Notes under the pieces: model-generated | Database searches by the model: none | The model's input: only the letters and a program-made list of their open reading frames with translations | Told to the model about the DNA's origin: nothing | Program-made: the position numbers and the translations under genes | Assembly (NCBI GenBank): GCA_020746105.1 | Contig: CM036617.1 | Coordinates: forward strand, 16,862,037-16,926,036 | DNA from: Trogon surrucura | Taxonomy: Eukaryota; Chordata; Aves; Trogoniformes; Trogonidae | DNA: 64,000 nucleotides | Direction of reading: 5' to 3' | Part shown: piece by piece, positions 1-14,300 of the stretch | How the letters are laid out: each line of letters opens with the position of its first letter | How positions within the stretch are numbered: the first letter of the stretch is position 1

Positions 1-3000
1 GTTTGGATTTTGGTCATGTAAGTTAAAACATTGGGGGAAAAAAACCCAGAAATCCTATTCTCTCATGAAAACACAGCTCTAGTGTAATGTTGCAGAAATT
101 TGTCATTTAAAATTAATAGCTCCCCAAAACAATTTTTTTTGCCTCATCTCCCCAGTAAATGCATATATTAAACTATTAATCTTTGTGATTAACTTCACTC
201 AGTTGAGTAGTAATGGAAAGGTCAACTCATTTGAGTAAAGTTACTCACTTGTTTGCAGGATTGTGTCCTTCCATGCTTATAAAAGTAATTTTAAAGTGTA
301 TATGTCTTTTAAAATAAATAATTTGTTTTTAATGGTATATTATATCACCAAAGCAACAAGCCTTGATATTTTACTGCATCTTTGCTGAAAGTATAGGCAG
401 TCCAAATTGTTAAAAACAATAAAGAGAGGAAATAGAAAATATTACAATATTGCAGTCAAGAAAGCAGAGTTGCACTTTACTGCTTCTCATGAACAGCACA
501 AGAACTTTCAGAGGGACACTTGTGACTGCAATGCCTCTACAGCGCAGCACTAAGACATAGTGCAGATGGCTGTAAAAATTCATGACCCACTAAAAGGCAA
601 AGCATATCTCAAAGCATCTCTTCTGACTCCTAATTGGCTGGGAGTAGAGACTGAAGCAGAGAGATGGGAGCCCCAGTGGTTGAAAAGCTCACACCAGAAA
701 AGTGAGCACAGTGCTGCTGCCTGGAACAATGCTGCAGGTGGGCATCCCATGTTGCGCTAGCAGAGTCTTTGAGGTTACAAAAGAAAAATGCACCCAAAAG
801 CTACCTGCTTATTGAAGAGAGCTCTGTGGACCTCATGGCTTGTCTGTGAGAGCAGCCCAACAGGGAGAACATTAGTCCCCATTAGACTACTTTTCCAAAG
901 GGAGGGAGATAGTTTAAGGATGTTGAAGAAAAAATAGCATAAAAATCAGGCCATAGGTGTGTGGCTTAGATGATGTAAGAGTGTTTTTTTCACTTGCTCA
1001 ACTGTGCATTTCACTTCAGAAATACAAGCTGTGAATTTGCAGGGTGTTTCAAACTCATCCAAGCAGCAGGGATTCCCCACTCAAGATTTGTGCAACCTCG
1101 TTCACACACAGTGACAGCCAAGTCAAGAGGAATTATTTCAACAGCTCAGATAACCTACTGGCAGTGATGTCATGTGACAGGCCCAAAAGCAACTTTGAAG
1201 CTGCCAGCCCAACTGACTCTCTTTTGTCCTGCCAAGAACGAGGCACTAGCTTTAGAAGAGCTTGTGCTCCTTGTAATCTGGCTTCTGAGATCGCGCCCAA
1301 AGAGAGGCAAGAGGAAGAGTGAAATGCAAGAAGCAGTGAAGAGCAAGGATTTTTCACGTTACATACTTCTTCCACATTTCTTAAAGCACTGAACACATTT
1401 TTAGCTTCATGGGACACAAAGGCCTATTTCTTCTGTCAGTGTTCTTACCCTTAATTTCTGTCCTCTTATTCTTTTCTACCTATATTGTGAAGCTGATAGG
1501 CAGCTCAATGTGCATCAGTTGTTGGTCATAACACTACTTCACAAACAAAACAAACTAACCTAATAAGGAGTGAAAGAGTAAATTTTCTCTTTTTTTTTTT
1601 TTTTTTAATGGATTTGCCATACTGCGTTGAGGGCAGAAGTATTGGTTTAACTTTCTGAGAAAAAAAAAAACACAAATATGACTGTGATATGACCTCAGAC
1701 TCTCATTCTGAGAGTTGTAATGTACCCAGATCCTAAAACGAGTCTGAGGGTTGCCTGTGCATTTGAGGGGCAAAAGTTAGATCCACCATGCTGAGTATCA
1801 AAAGAAAAGTGTTATCTCGTCGACAACTGACAGGCCCAAGTTTGTCCCTCTGCCCCTCAGAATCACAGTAGAATCTCCAAGCCTTTCTATCCCGAAGAAT
1901 TTGGATGTCCTCAGACATTTTCCTTGGTGCTTTTGGGAAGAACTACTCAACCCCTCTACCTTATTTTGCCTGAGGACAAGAAAGGGCTGGTGGGTGCAGT
2001 GTATGCCCAGTGGAAGCAGGTATGTTTCATTAGACAGGTGATGGCATGGGAAAAACAGTGAAGCTGGGATTCTGCTTCTGGTTTAGCTGTAGGTTTCCAT
2101 GTGACCTTGGGCACCAGCTTGCTACCTGTAATTTTTGTACTGAACTTCCCTAACTGTAACACATTAACTTTTCAGGAACAAACAGATGTGAAAGATAAAT
2201 GAACTTTTTTTTTTTTTCCTCCCAACATGAAAATAATACTGGATTATTGATTGGTGTATTGTGCACCTTATAATGTTAAGGAGGGTAACTAACATGGTGT
2301 TTACCAGATACTTGATCTCATATTCATAGTTACCTGATGAGGGAGCCCTAGGCTTACATTTTCAAATACCAATCTACCATATTTTTAAACAAAATATTCT
2401 ATCACACAGAATTAATTTCCAACCCTATTTTAGAATGAAAAAAGAGTATATCTTTCAGTAAAACAGTGTTTTAGCATCTTCTGCTTGGTACATCCAGTAG
2501 ATCTCAGCTCTGCTAACATTCCTATTCATGACTTTCAGTACAATTAGTTTAAGGCCACAAATGCATTGTATCATGAAGGGCAAATGGTGTTTGTAAACTC
2601 AAGGGTAAACACGAGCGAGATTGGCTTAACCTCTTCTAATTTTGGCCGTACAGAATTTTCTCTGCACTTGCTGCCAGTTTGGACATTAATCAGTAGAATT
2701 TACCCATATTTTATTTACTGCTCCTCCACCAGCAACTTGTGTGAGCTACCATATCAAAGGTGTCATCACAAAACCTTCTTCCATGAATGCTCCAAACAGT
2801 AACTTCAAGTCCGCTTTGAGAATTTACCCTCATCTCGTGTGTTTTAAGAGGAGGTAGCACGAGCTGTGAGATGGTGCTGATCAGCCTACAGAGCACTCAG
2901 AAGCCAACTGCTTCCATTATGACTTCTGATGCTACACTCCCACTCCCCAGCATTTCACTTTACTTGGGAAATGAAAGAGGGGACAGATTTTTTTTTTTTT

Positions 3001-6000
3001 TTGCCAATGGCACAAATCAAATGCAATGAAGAGAAAAATAAAATTTTATACTGGATTATTTATTTTCCTTTTTTTTTTTTTCCAAGTCACATTTCACTGC
3101 TGATTATAGAGACTTTGGATGTAATATTTTGTTAAAAATACTTTAAAAATCCCTCGGTATTGAAAATGAAAAGCTATACCCCTTTTCTTGCCAGTCTTTT
3201 TCAAGTATAGTCTTCTATCTAGGTCTTGACATTATACAATTGAAAATTGTAAGTTTATATCTTGTATTTTCACCTTGGCAGGATGAGTTTGAAAGCAAGA
3301 AATGTTTCTCAATAGCTGTCTCATGGGGTTACAACGGCTGATGGCATATCCTGAATCTTTTTTTCCTTAAAAACACACTGGTTGACTCTAGTATGAGTTG
3401 GATAAATACTTAGTTCATCCTCTGTCAAAGGTGAATATATGGTTCCTCTGTGCAGGTGCCATTTTAGTGAATTAGATTCAAGTCATCTATCTATCACAGA
3501 ATCACAGAATCACAGAATCTCTCCATCCATGGGCAAAACAGTAAGAAATTACTTACTGAGACAGAGCTTGTGACTGACTCCCAGTTGGTTTCTGAGGCTG
3601 CATGTTGGAAATCATCCTAAGGGAAAAAACCCACAGGAAAATTCACCATTAATGCAATGTCCTAAATTAGCTGCAGAACCTAGAAAATGTCTCAGCATTC
3701 AACATCCGTTACCTTTTTCAACCCTCTTTAAATGCAAGAGGCCCTTGCCATGTGCCATTCTAAATTATGCTACTTCCCACCCAGGTTCCTCCCTATTTAT
3801 TGTTTATAGACTAGCGCCCTGTGAGCTTGCTGGGGCAAGAATAGATATCATTATTATGGCAAGACCTAATCTGGTCAAGACCGTTACATTTATCTTCCAA
3901 CATAAATATTAAACGCCACCTCTGTATGTCTATAATCAGATTAATGCTGTTCCCCACACTGATCTGTTCTGGGAAGAATGTGGACATGCTAATACCCCAG
4001 TACGACTGAGCCAAGGTGAAAAGCAGGGTAATCTAACCCATTTGAAATGCAGCCCTAACATGACTGTACTGCTCTTGCTGTTTGTACTGAACAGGATTTG
4101 CTCATCTGTGCAGAATGGCCCTATGTCCTTTACACCCAAAAAACCACAGCCACAGCACATTCACATTAGAAGTGTCATCGCACAAAACCTCTGGGCAGTA
4201 GTGATTAATTTGAGCACAGGGATGGAATTTCTCTCATTTACCTTTGGACATCTGCACAGTAAACATCTGAGCTAGTCACTCTTGTTTCCATTTACAGTTA
4301 ATAAAACTAGCATTTTTAGGTGCAAACCACTGGTCTATTTTAAAAGCTTAATCTGGGAGGACATTGCATCCTAAAAATGCTTTTTTCTCTCCATTGTCTA
4401 TAAAGGGAGCCTGGGAGGACTCGATTAGATACAGATGTCAAAACTGTAGATATTGACATGTGGTCACTTGAATCCCAATCCACTTGTCTGACCAGTGATG
4501 GGCAATCATTACTTAAATAATGAAGAAGCCATTTCTTTAGTGTTTTGGCAGTTCTACTTATTTTCAACTGGAATAATTAATCCATGGAAAATGGATAAAA
4601 AAGCAGCCTTACAGAATGGCTACTAAACACACACATGTAGTGAATAGCTAATGATCAGCATGAATAAGCAGGTAAGGAAAGTGGATTGAAGCGACAGCAT
4701 ACCAAGATTTTAATTTCTAATGACAGAATTTGTAACAAAGAAATTTAAAAAGATGGATCAATGCCTGGGCTCACCATTTTACACTGACTCAGTGTCTGCT
4801 ACACATTTGTCAAGTTGGCAACTGAAAGGGAAAATGGAAGGGTAGCTGCTCAGCTGATGCCCTCTATACTCAATGCTGCATTGGATCATACATATAAGCA
4901 TATATTCAATATTTTCTTGGGAACGGGAAAAACACAATTGATCACATAATCTGCTAATTCACCAATAAAATTCTTCTTTAGTCAAGAAGGAACAGAGCTG
5001 CTTTCAGAGCCAGACTAAATACATCTGGTATTTTTATGTTTTTCATTTGCTACAGAAAAATATTCAAATGTTTCAGAAGTCACAAGATTGCTCATTCAAT
5101 ATTGTTACTGTTTCTTCTTCCTTAAAATGTTCCTTTCTTTCAAAATTGAGGCCGTAAAATTACAGTAATTTCCTCAGTATTTAAGATTAGCAGAAGAAAC
5201 CCCATCATGCTATAGTGTCACTATGTGACCACTGAAACGGCAGGTCTATTAAAACATTAATGATTAAAGTAGTAATTTTATTCTAGGAATACAGAAGCAA
5301 AATATTATTGGTGAATTTTTTAATGCTTTTTTTTTTTTAATAAACAGAAAAGAGATTGCAACTGTTATGATCAGGTCATAAATAATTCAGGAATAGTGGG
5401 CTACTTTGGCCACATTCCCTACACATTTGGTTGCCCAGCTCTTGACAAGCCACGATTTAAAGCACATAAAAATGGATTTGAAAAGCTCATGGATTCTCTG
5501 GCAATGGTTGCCAGTTGCAAAACTTGGAAATCATTTCCCCTCTGTCATTAGCTTCCATTTAGCACTTCCAGATAAAGAGTGGCATGCAGTTCTGAGGCAT
5601 TATTTTAAAACAGGAACAATCTGCCCCATCGAATGTCTGGAGAAGACTGTCGACAAGCAATAATTTTGTGTTTGAAGTGACAGTCCCCTTGTATTATCTA
5701 ATTGTAGATATCAAAACTGTTTCTCTAGCTTATGATTCTTTGAGATGGTTGATGCCAGGGAACCCCTCCAAAACCCCGGGACAGACGTGCACCACCTGCC
5801 TCTTGGATCTCAAACCTGATGACTGTGCATTTTGACTGTGATTATATTTCATCTGCATAAACTATTCAAAACTATATGGCTTTGTTCCACCATCACTCAA
5901 GGCAGCTGCAGTCATTCTTGGCTTCTCGGAGCTTTCAACCTCTACAGTTTGAAGATTATTATTTTCTATGGCTTCTGCTGCAAGCAGCTATTTCAAGTAA

Positions 6001-8173
6001 TAATATAAAAGTGGTTCTCATCACCACAAAGCCCTCTCCCTCTTTCTCATCATTGTCCCTTGGAGAACTTCAAGGACAAATCTATTTTCAGTGCTATCTA
6101 TTCAATTCATGCTACTTTGTTTACAGGAATTTGCATATGACCACTTGGCTACTGTTTTCTTCATTATTTAAAATCACATTAAAACTTTCAGGAAAAAAAA
6201 ACATTAAAAAATACATATTTTTAAACCGAATACTGGAAAAACAGAGTGGTAGTAATTTACCTATCATGTTGACAACAGTGGTTTTATTTTCATATGTGTG
6301 TCATGGTAACATAATATTACATGAGAGTTTCGCAAAGCATTGCATGAAACTGTTCTACAAGCAGCAAAAATACAGGCAAAGCAACAGGGCTACCAATCAC
6401 CTTCTGAAAGTAGCTACTTTTATGGAAGAAGAACGACTTCCATACCTCAACTTCCAAAATTACACTTCAGAAAGACAAATCCTGAGTCAGTCCTTAGAGT
6501 TAAATATGTACGGACATTGATTTATTGCTCCTGGCTCTCTTTCAGACAAAGATAAGCTACTCTTTCCTTCACAGACTGACTTTGTCTACAGCCTGTCTCC
6601 CACTACTAATCTCCAATAAGTGACAAGGAGTCGTGGGGAACACTCTTCACCTGGGGCTTTCACAAGTGGAGATCATGAGGCAAAATCATGGATATAAGAG
6701 ACTGCAGAGCCAGATGGCACTGGTTACTGAAGAAAGTTTGCAGCCTGGGGGTCCATGATGACCTTCAGCAGCACAGGCTATGTCGGGCTCCAACCACGGA
6801 GTTTGGCAGGGTTAGCAGAAACAAGGGAGACAGGAGGAAGACACTAGGGATGAGGCTGAGAAGTTTGCCAGTTTGAGAAGCATTTTGTCCATGGTTTGCT
6901 TTGCTGTACCACAAATATACCAAACCATGTGAGTCCTCTCAGCCATGTCAAATCACTGCCTGGTCCTCAAATTAAAAGCAAGGAACACTTTCTAACATTT
7001 CTGTGATTCTTCTTTTTTTCACATACTTGATCACTGCAGGTCAGTCTTTTGTCATCTTGGTGCCTGACATCTACGACGCATGATGCCCGGGACAGTCAAA
7101 AACCACAACCGGACAGGCACAACACACCAGTAGTACTCTCCAGTGAAAAGAAGCAGCTCCGTATCTCTACAAACACCTCTCTAAACTCTTTTTCCTGATC
7201 TGCAGGTCTCTGGGCGATTGGATTAGATTTAGTAAATGATAGTTTATCTGCCAAAAAACCAATAAACTATGGCTAATAAAAGCTGCAGTAATGCTCTCTG
7301 CTTCAGGGATTTGGAAAGGTTAGCAATGGAGTTGTGGTTAAGAAGCCCAGACAGCATCCCTGTAAAAAGCAATAGTATCAATATTTTCTCTAATCATTGA
7401 GTTTATAGATATTGCTTTTTGTATAGAAAGCAACAGGTATTTCACGAAACTAAACCCCAAACTCTGAACACACTGTGTAATAGCAACGGTGTTAGGTGAG
7501 TGACAGAAAAGTCATAGTTCCATTCAAGAGATGCTGTGATAAATACTCAAGTTTGTGCACTTCCACTGAGTAACTGGAATTTTTCATGTAGCATTTTAGT
7601 ATACTCCAGTTTCTATTCTTAAGGACAATTAAAAGCATAGAGGAGATGTACACATTGAAATGTCTTTTTCGTTTACCATACTTTCAATCCATCACATTGC
7701 TAGGTTTCATTTTCATATCAGAATTATATTACTACTTCTTTGTTGAAAGATGCCTACTTTCCTACAGCAAGCTACTCACTAGGAACTCAGAGGCTGCTTT
7801 TTTCTCATTTACAGTAATGGCCAAACCACTGCTCTGTTCAGTTCTGGTGACCAGGCTTTCAAATAATAGGTGCTGAATTTGGAAAGTATACAACAATGGT
7901 TATTTGTAATTTGGAATCATGCCTAGCAATGAAACACTAAATGGAGTCCAGTGTCTTTCAAGAAGGTTAAAGGTAACTTAACCTTGTCTCTCCAGATAAT
8001 AACTTGTAGTTAGCTACAAGAGGCTGTTAGCAATATTAAAAGGCTCTTTTCTTTAGCAGTGCAAGCATTTAACAAAATCAGGTGGCTGTAATCTGAAGTG
8101 AGTAATATCCAAACTGAAAGCATGAGCAAGTTTTACCACTGCTGGCAACTATTACTAAAGCAGGTAAGAAATG
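1..8173 (-). other. PDGFD: PDGFD intron 3, distal part (continues beyond window)
   Basis: This stretch lies downstream of exon 3 in gene direction and is taken as intron because exon 3 ends in a good donor and the following exon is not visible. It holds poly-T/poly-A runs (near 1591, 2203, 2989 and 3069), a short CR1-like octamer tail near 3494, and an unexplained 214-codon open frame at 5876-6520 on the plus strand. I see no other gene, RNA gene or element. Confidence 0.75.
3494..3518 (-). repeat. CR1-type terminal octamer repeat, three units
   Basis: Three copies of TCACAGAA occur in a row. Read on the minus strand this matches the short octamer array that ends avian CR1 elements. No CR1 body is recognisable next to it, so it is either an extremely 5'-truncated insertion or a coincidental microsatellite. 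Confidence 0.45.
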
Positions 8174-8350
8174 AACAGCCCAGGGAAGTGCTCAAGTCAC
8201 CATCCCTGGAGGTATTTAAAAGCTGTGTAGATATGGTGCTCAGGGACATGGTTTAGTGGTGGATCTGGTATAACCAGGTTAATGGTCAGACTTCATGATC
8301 TTAAAGGTCTTTACCGACCTTAATGATTTTATGATTCTATGATTCTATAT
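8174..8350 (+). mobile_element. CR1 LINE, 3' end fragment
   Basis: A 5'-truncated CR1 in plus orientation, antisense to PDGFD. It opens with the conserved GGAAGTG...CACCATCCCTGGAGG block, continues through GGACATGGTTTAGTGGTGG and ATGATCTTAAAGGTCTTT, and ends in a degenerate ATTCTATG octamer array (TTTTATGATTCTATGATTCTAT). It retains no coding capacity. The GGACATGGTTTAGTG block also occurs in the older CR1 split at 43.9-45.5 kb, so the two probably belong to the same subfamily. Confidence 0.9.
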
Positions 8351-11300
8351 TGAATTTTCTATTTTTTGGTGTAGTCCCATAAATGTAGCCCATTCATGAC
8401 ATCATTATTTTAAAGTTAGTAATGTAAGGTCAGACAGCCACCAAAGCGTCTGATCCCAAATCTGATAGTATGATTCTTGCCCTTTAAAAAAAGACATTAA
8501 TTGAGTTTCTGAAGCCCAGTTACCACTACATATCAGTAGCTACAACATTATCAGTTATGACTAAGTTAATACTAGTGCAAAATGACATATGAAATCACTC
8601 TTGATTTGTTCTGACACATTTACTTGCTATAACTAAGAGGGAACGAGAAGATACTTAAAATTTCAAAAGTTTAAGGTTGTAGTAATGATTTAGATTAACT
8701 GTCGTTTGGAACATTTATTTAGGAAAAGTTGAAGTAAAACTGAAGCAGGAAAATATATTCAATAACAGTTATGTTTCGTCAACATTTCTTTTCAATCTTG
8801 ACATAGTTTTGGAATTAGGCATTGCTGGGTGCACATTATAAGAGTGCCCGAGACACCGACATTTAAACGATTTCTCTAAAAGGTCAGATAATACTTGCTC
8901 AAACGAGATGGTAGCTATGCCTTTGAAAAATCAGGTGTCATCTAACACTACAAGGCCCATGAGCACCCCATTTGATGTACATACCCACAAGAGAGTGCAC
9001 GGGATTTCACTGTCATGCTGTGCAAGTTAAGCTCTACTTTAAATTTTTCTTTTTAACACAGAGGCCTGTCCTTGTATCTCAATGTGCAAAGGATTTTGTC
9101 TGCTAATAGCTACTCTGGTGCATACCGCAGTTAAGCAATTGTAAACAAAACATAAATCAACTATCATTCATCGTAAATCCTCTGCAATCCCTCCTTTGCC
9201 GTTTTTGCTCAAATGGCAAATTTTACTTCTGCAACACTGGGACACAAAACTTGAAAGGCTCTTCCACGTCATCACTTCCAAAACTCTCAGACTGGTTGGC
9301 TGTTTCAAAGCTAAATTTATCTTTATTGCACTTATGTAAGTGCCAGCCTTGTCCTTTTCTTCCTCTCCCGATTTTGCTTCCTGCAGTACTTCTGAAGAGA
9401 TGTTTTATCTCCTCTCAGCATCCGTTTTATTACACTGAGCAAGCCAAGTTGTCTTGGCCCTCAGTAAGAAATGTCCTCTTTTCCCCAACTGTCCTGTAGC
9501 TGTTCCCTGAACACAGTCCAAGAAATGTGGCTGCTCCATACTATGGGGACCGAAAATGTACAAAGCATTGCAGAAAAGATGCAACTACAGTCTAATTGGT
9601 CCTATGACTAGTACACACAGAAACTTTATTCTCTCCTCTTTGCTAACCAGTGAGATTCCATTTAACAGCAAATGTTTTTGTTATTAGTCTCTAACCAAGT
9701 GACCTCTTTGCTATTTTTGGGCTGTTGTATTTCACTGCAAATCAATTCTCTGGTGCTAAGGTCACCCAGTTCTCCTCTCTGATACTCTGATTTTCCCATT
9801 CATGAGCAATGCACTTCAACTCTGTGTCTGCCTCAGAAGCTATTAAAATGCTGCTCTGACATGTTGTGTTCTGGTACCTAAGAAAAACTGAAAATTAAAC
9901 CAATCATAAGACCAATCCCATTAATGAGCTCTCCCTGGCTGGATACTCCCTTCTGCATTACAGCACACTGTCTCCCTTCGACTGCCTCATGGTTCTTTTA
10001 CTAATGGCCATCTCCTCTAGCGTAAGTGATGGTTTCCTGCATGGCACTGGGTGAGATGCTCCTCTGAAGCCCAATTGGATTTGCTAGACAGCACTTCCTT
10101 CCTCTCCACATTACCCTCCACTCTGGCATGAGCTCCTTTGATAAAGAGATGTGGAGTTTTTTTTTCTTGTTTCCTCTATCTTTAACCACCTTCTCTGGTG
10201 ACAAGTGCCCTGTAAGCTTTCTAGGTCAGACTAATGAGCGTGCAGTTGCCCCGGTTGCTCTCCTGCCACTGATGCTGTAGACTGCCACCGCATTCACTGT
10301 CTCCATGGGAGCTCTGGCTCACCTTATTGCTGTCCATGGATGCAAGACAGGACCGTGGCTGCTCCCCCTCCTTTTTATTGCTATCATATAGAATACTGCT
10401 TTCAGCAGCAATTCTTTATGCCTTATGGTCTGCAGTGCCCATCTCCTGAAGTGTGCTAACGGCAATAGAGCTCCTTGCTCACCTTGGTTCAGTATCTAAG
10501 CACATCTGGACCATGGTGACAGCCCATTTTGCAGAGCTTGCGGGTTCCCCTATGGTGCCCCATGCCAGCTCTGCCCTGGGTGTGGAGAGCAGACATAAAG
10601 AGGGGTCCTGGTCAGTGTGATGCCCCACATCAAAATGGTGTCAGGGAGTGGCTGGATTGGAAAAGAGCTTGGGATGAGGTTCCCAGATCCCAGGTCAGAG
10701 TCCAGCGCCCTTGAGAGGACTTTGGTGAACTCCTGCCATGCTGATTGCCAGGTTTTTGGAAGCAGCCTCCCTGGTAAGAGGTGAATCTGCCCCAAGCAAA
10801 ACTGAAAAAGCTGACACTTCACTTGCTGGGCAGTTTCCAGGTGGGCAAAAAAAAGTCTTTCAGAATTAACAGAAGGCAGTGACAGCTGGTTATTTCAGGT
10901 CCTCCTTCTTGGTGTGACTCATACCAAATGGGAATGTACTGAGAGGCCCCAGTACTAGGAGTAGAAGGAAAAGTATTAATGAAATAAAACCTCCAAGGAG
11001 CTAGCTGTTAATTTTCTGTCTTCTTTCCACTTGGGTTTCTACATATTTATTATAGATTTAAGCATGCTCTATAATCAGTGGAAAATAATCATTAACAAAT
11101 ACAGCCTAATTTCATTTAACATCCCAAGTTTTCCATTGTTCTACTAGGAGGATCTGCTAAGTGCTCTGACACGCACGCTCACATTTTGAGATGTGATTTG
11201 GGAGAAACATGGGAGGAATAATAATAGTAATGAAAAACTCTTTTAATGGAGCTAAACAAATTTAATTCCAAAGCTGAGGACACCATGTAAAAAGGTACCG

Positions 11301-14300
11301 GTAAGGGACATTAGCTGTCCTAGCAGCAAGCCCAGCCTATTGATTTTTGGGAAGGATCCACTTGCTTTTGAGCCTTCTCCCAGAGGATGCCGTTTAATTC
11401 TGCGGTAAGCATGCAGCAGGAGCACGTGTTGTGTTTCGCAGATAATGCAAAGCAAACCAATTTGTTCACCCTCCTGCTTTGACTGGAAGGCATTGTGTTT
11501 TCTAGGACAACAAAAAAGGACTGCTATACAAACTTTCTAAGATGATAATGATCATAAAAATAGCAAAAGTACAAGAACCATCTTCCCTTAGCTTTTCCAG
11601 ATTTTTAATGGAATCAAAAGCAGTTGATTTATTGCAAGGAGCATGGGACACTGCTTATTAGGAACTTTACTAGAGTTTCATCAAACAGGTAGAGTAAGGA
11701 AAAGAAAACTATTTAGACTGGACTAGATCTATTCTTTAAGGATTGTGATTGTTGTTAAAGCTAAATACAAGTACCTTAGGAACAGTCACGTTTCTCATTT
11801 CTCTTATGTATTATTCTTACAAATATCAATTTGTCTGAATGAAGACTACGTGAAAGGAAAACACCTTACATGTGTTACATTTTTGAAAAGGATCTGACCA
11901 AACCACATTACTGGTTTTGGGATCAGTTTACCAAAAGCCAGACTGGAAAATCCTTCTAAACACCAACCTGATGCCATGATCTCAAGACTAGAAAGGTGTG
12001 TACTGGGTAAGAATTACCGCGTTACACATTTTTTTAAATTCTGATTAAATACAAGCATAACCAAATAGACTAAGGTTGGCTGTAGAATTAAAGTAGGCTA
12101 AATAGTTTTCAAGCAATGAAAATCAAGAGGAACAGTTTATTTCAGTTTTATACGAATGACCTGGAAAACGTCACAGAAGTTGAAGCTGGAAAAAAAATAA
12201 AAAGAGTTGGAAAAGAAAAAAGAAGTTGTAAACACCATTTAATACAAAGAAATATGCTGAGACTACAAGAGGTCAGAGGCAGAGGCAGGAATGAAAAATA
12301 AGCTTTCATGTAGAAGAATGTAAATGGAGAAAAAGGTGCAAGCTATAAACTCTATTTGATGGCACAAGTGGACTCATAAAGGAACTTGTGCCAAGAGTCA
12401 AGGCTGAGTAAAGAAGAGAAATATGAAACTAATCTCCAAGGTGACGTGATGGCATGGCATGCAGGGCAACTCTTGCCTGCCCACACAGAGATCTACCCCA
12501 GGGCATGGGGAGATGCTCTCCCCATACCAAGGGGATACCACACCATCACAAATCACCAAGGGGACACCACACCACCGCAAATCATACCTCCCAGGGGACT
12601 ACGGGCACTGGTGGGGGTATGGGAACATCCGCGTCTCTTCATCATCTCTCCCCACGGATGCAGGAGAGGGTCGTGCCCAGAAGAGAGTGAGGTCTGTGGG
12701 TAAAGTGGCTTCTCTGGAAACTGAAGATGGGTATTCTCCACAGAACAGGCACAGCCAGATAGTTTCAACCCATTTGGGTGTGATACTAGTATCAACAGAA
12801 ATTGCAGAAGGTAGCTTTGTACTCCATCTATGAAGATATCAAGGTGGCATCACATTGACCATCCTGGCCTCACACTGCTGGCCTAAGCAGGCCAGGTTTT
12901 CAGGCTGCCCACCTCTATCAGCAATGCAGACTTATGGACAGAAAACAAGAGAAGAGCACTCTTGCGCCCTCTGGCAAAAAAAGACTTTGCTCTGTGGTTC
13001 AAAAACTCTGTCTTTCCTGAACATCAGACAGTATTTTTAATGTACCAAACCTATAGACTGTTGAGTTTCTGCTACAGCCCTCCTGGCCACCCTGCCTATC
13101 TTTGTTCAGGATGACAAACCAGCCCTCCCGGACAGCCATTGCACCACCAGAAGACTAGTAGTTGTGCAATCCTCCATATTTCAGCTGCTGGCATTACAAG
13201 TATTTTTTCTGCTTTTAATCTATTTCTTAAAGCACCTGGAAAACATACCTGAACCAGCACTAAAGTAGCAATGCCAGCGCACAAAGCTTCCGCTAAGGTG
13301 GGAAAGAAGAGTGTTTACTTACATGTATTTCTGATGGAGATAAATTACATATATAGGGAGCAGAGTGTCCTACTTTCTGCTGCCTTATATTATCTGCCCT
13401 GATGGCTCTTTTTTTTTTTTTTATCTTCAGAGCTTAATATAATTTTTTTCTGTATGAGCTCATGCATATGCAGAAAAGGGGTAGAAGGCCTGAATAAGAA
13501 TATGACCAATAAATCAAAGCTTTTTAATAACCATAAGTATGAGATAAACACGTAAGACAGTGTTCATCATGCCTGGCTAGAGGACAGGCACCTTGGAGTT
13601 AATACAGGCATGTAGTACAATGAACATTTTGAAATAAGGACCTCATTTCCAGTAAGGTGGGAAAGTTTCACCTCATTGTAAAAACAGCAGTTGCTTTCAG
13701 TTTGGTTTAGGTGCCCATATCTACACAGTATTCCCAATTTCTATTCACTTCTAGAGAAAGCAAAGTTTTCAGGAGCCTATTTCCATCACTAGCAGTCTCT
13801 TCAGTATTAAACACAAACCATACGAAGCAGTCAGAATACCTGTCCCTGTAGAGTCCACCTTATTCTAAGCATATTTTTGTTTCAAATTTATTGGCCAAAC
13901 TTTGGTGTGGAATAAATTTTTGTGGCCCAAAGGTGGCTGTTTTGTCCTGCCTTACAACAGCTGAAAAATTAGCCTCGTTCTTTCTAGGCCATTTTCCCAA
14001 GTTTAAGGTGGTTTTGTTTGTTTCCTTGTTTTGCTTTTTTTTTTGTCTTTTGCTTATGTATTGTTTCGTTTTTGTTCTCAAATATAAGATTCTCTTTTAA
14101 AATTACCCCTAAGTCTGCAAAGATAGTACTCCCAGGGCTCACAGATGCCATTTAACTCTGTCACTCAAGGTGCTGTGAAGCAGTGATGAGAAAATGAAAG
14201 AAAAGATGGACCTCTGTGTAAGAACTTGTGGGTTACATCTATATTAGTAAACAAAATGAGGTGGTAGGAATGATGTGTTAGGAATCATGTCCTAGGACAT

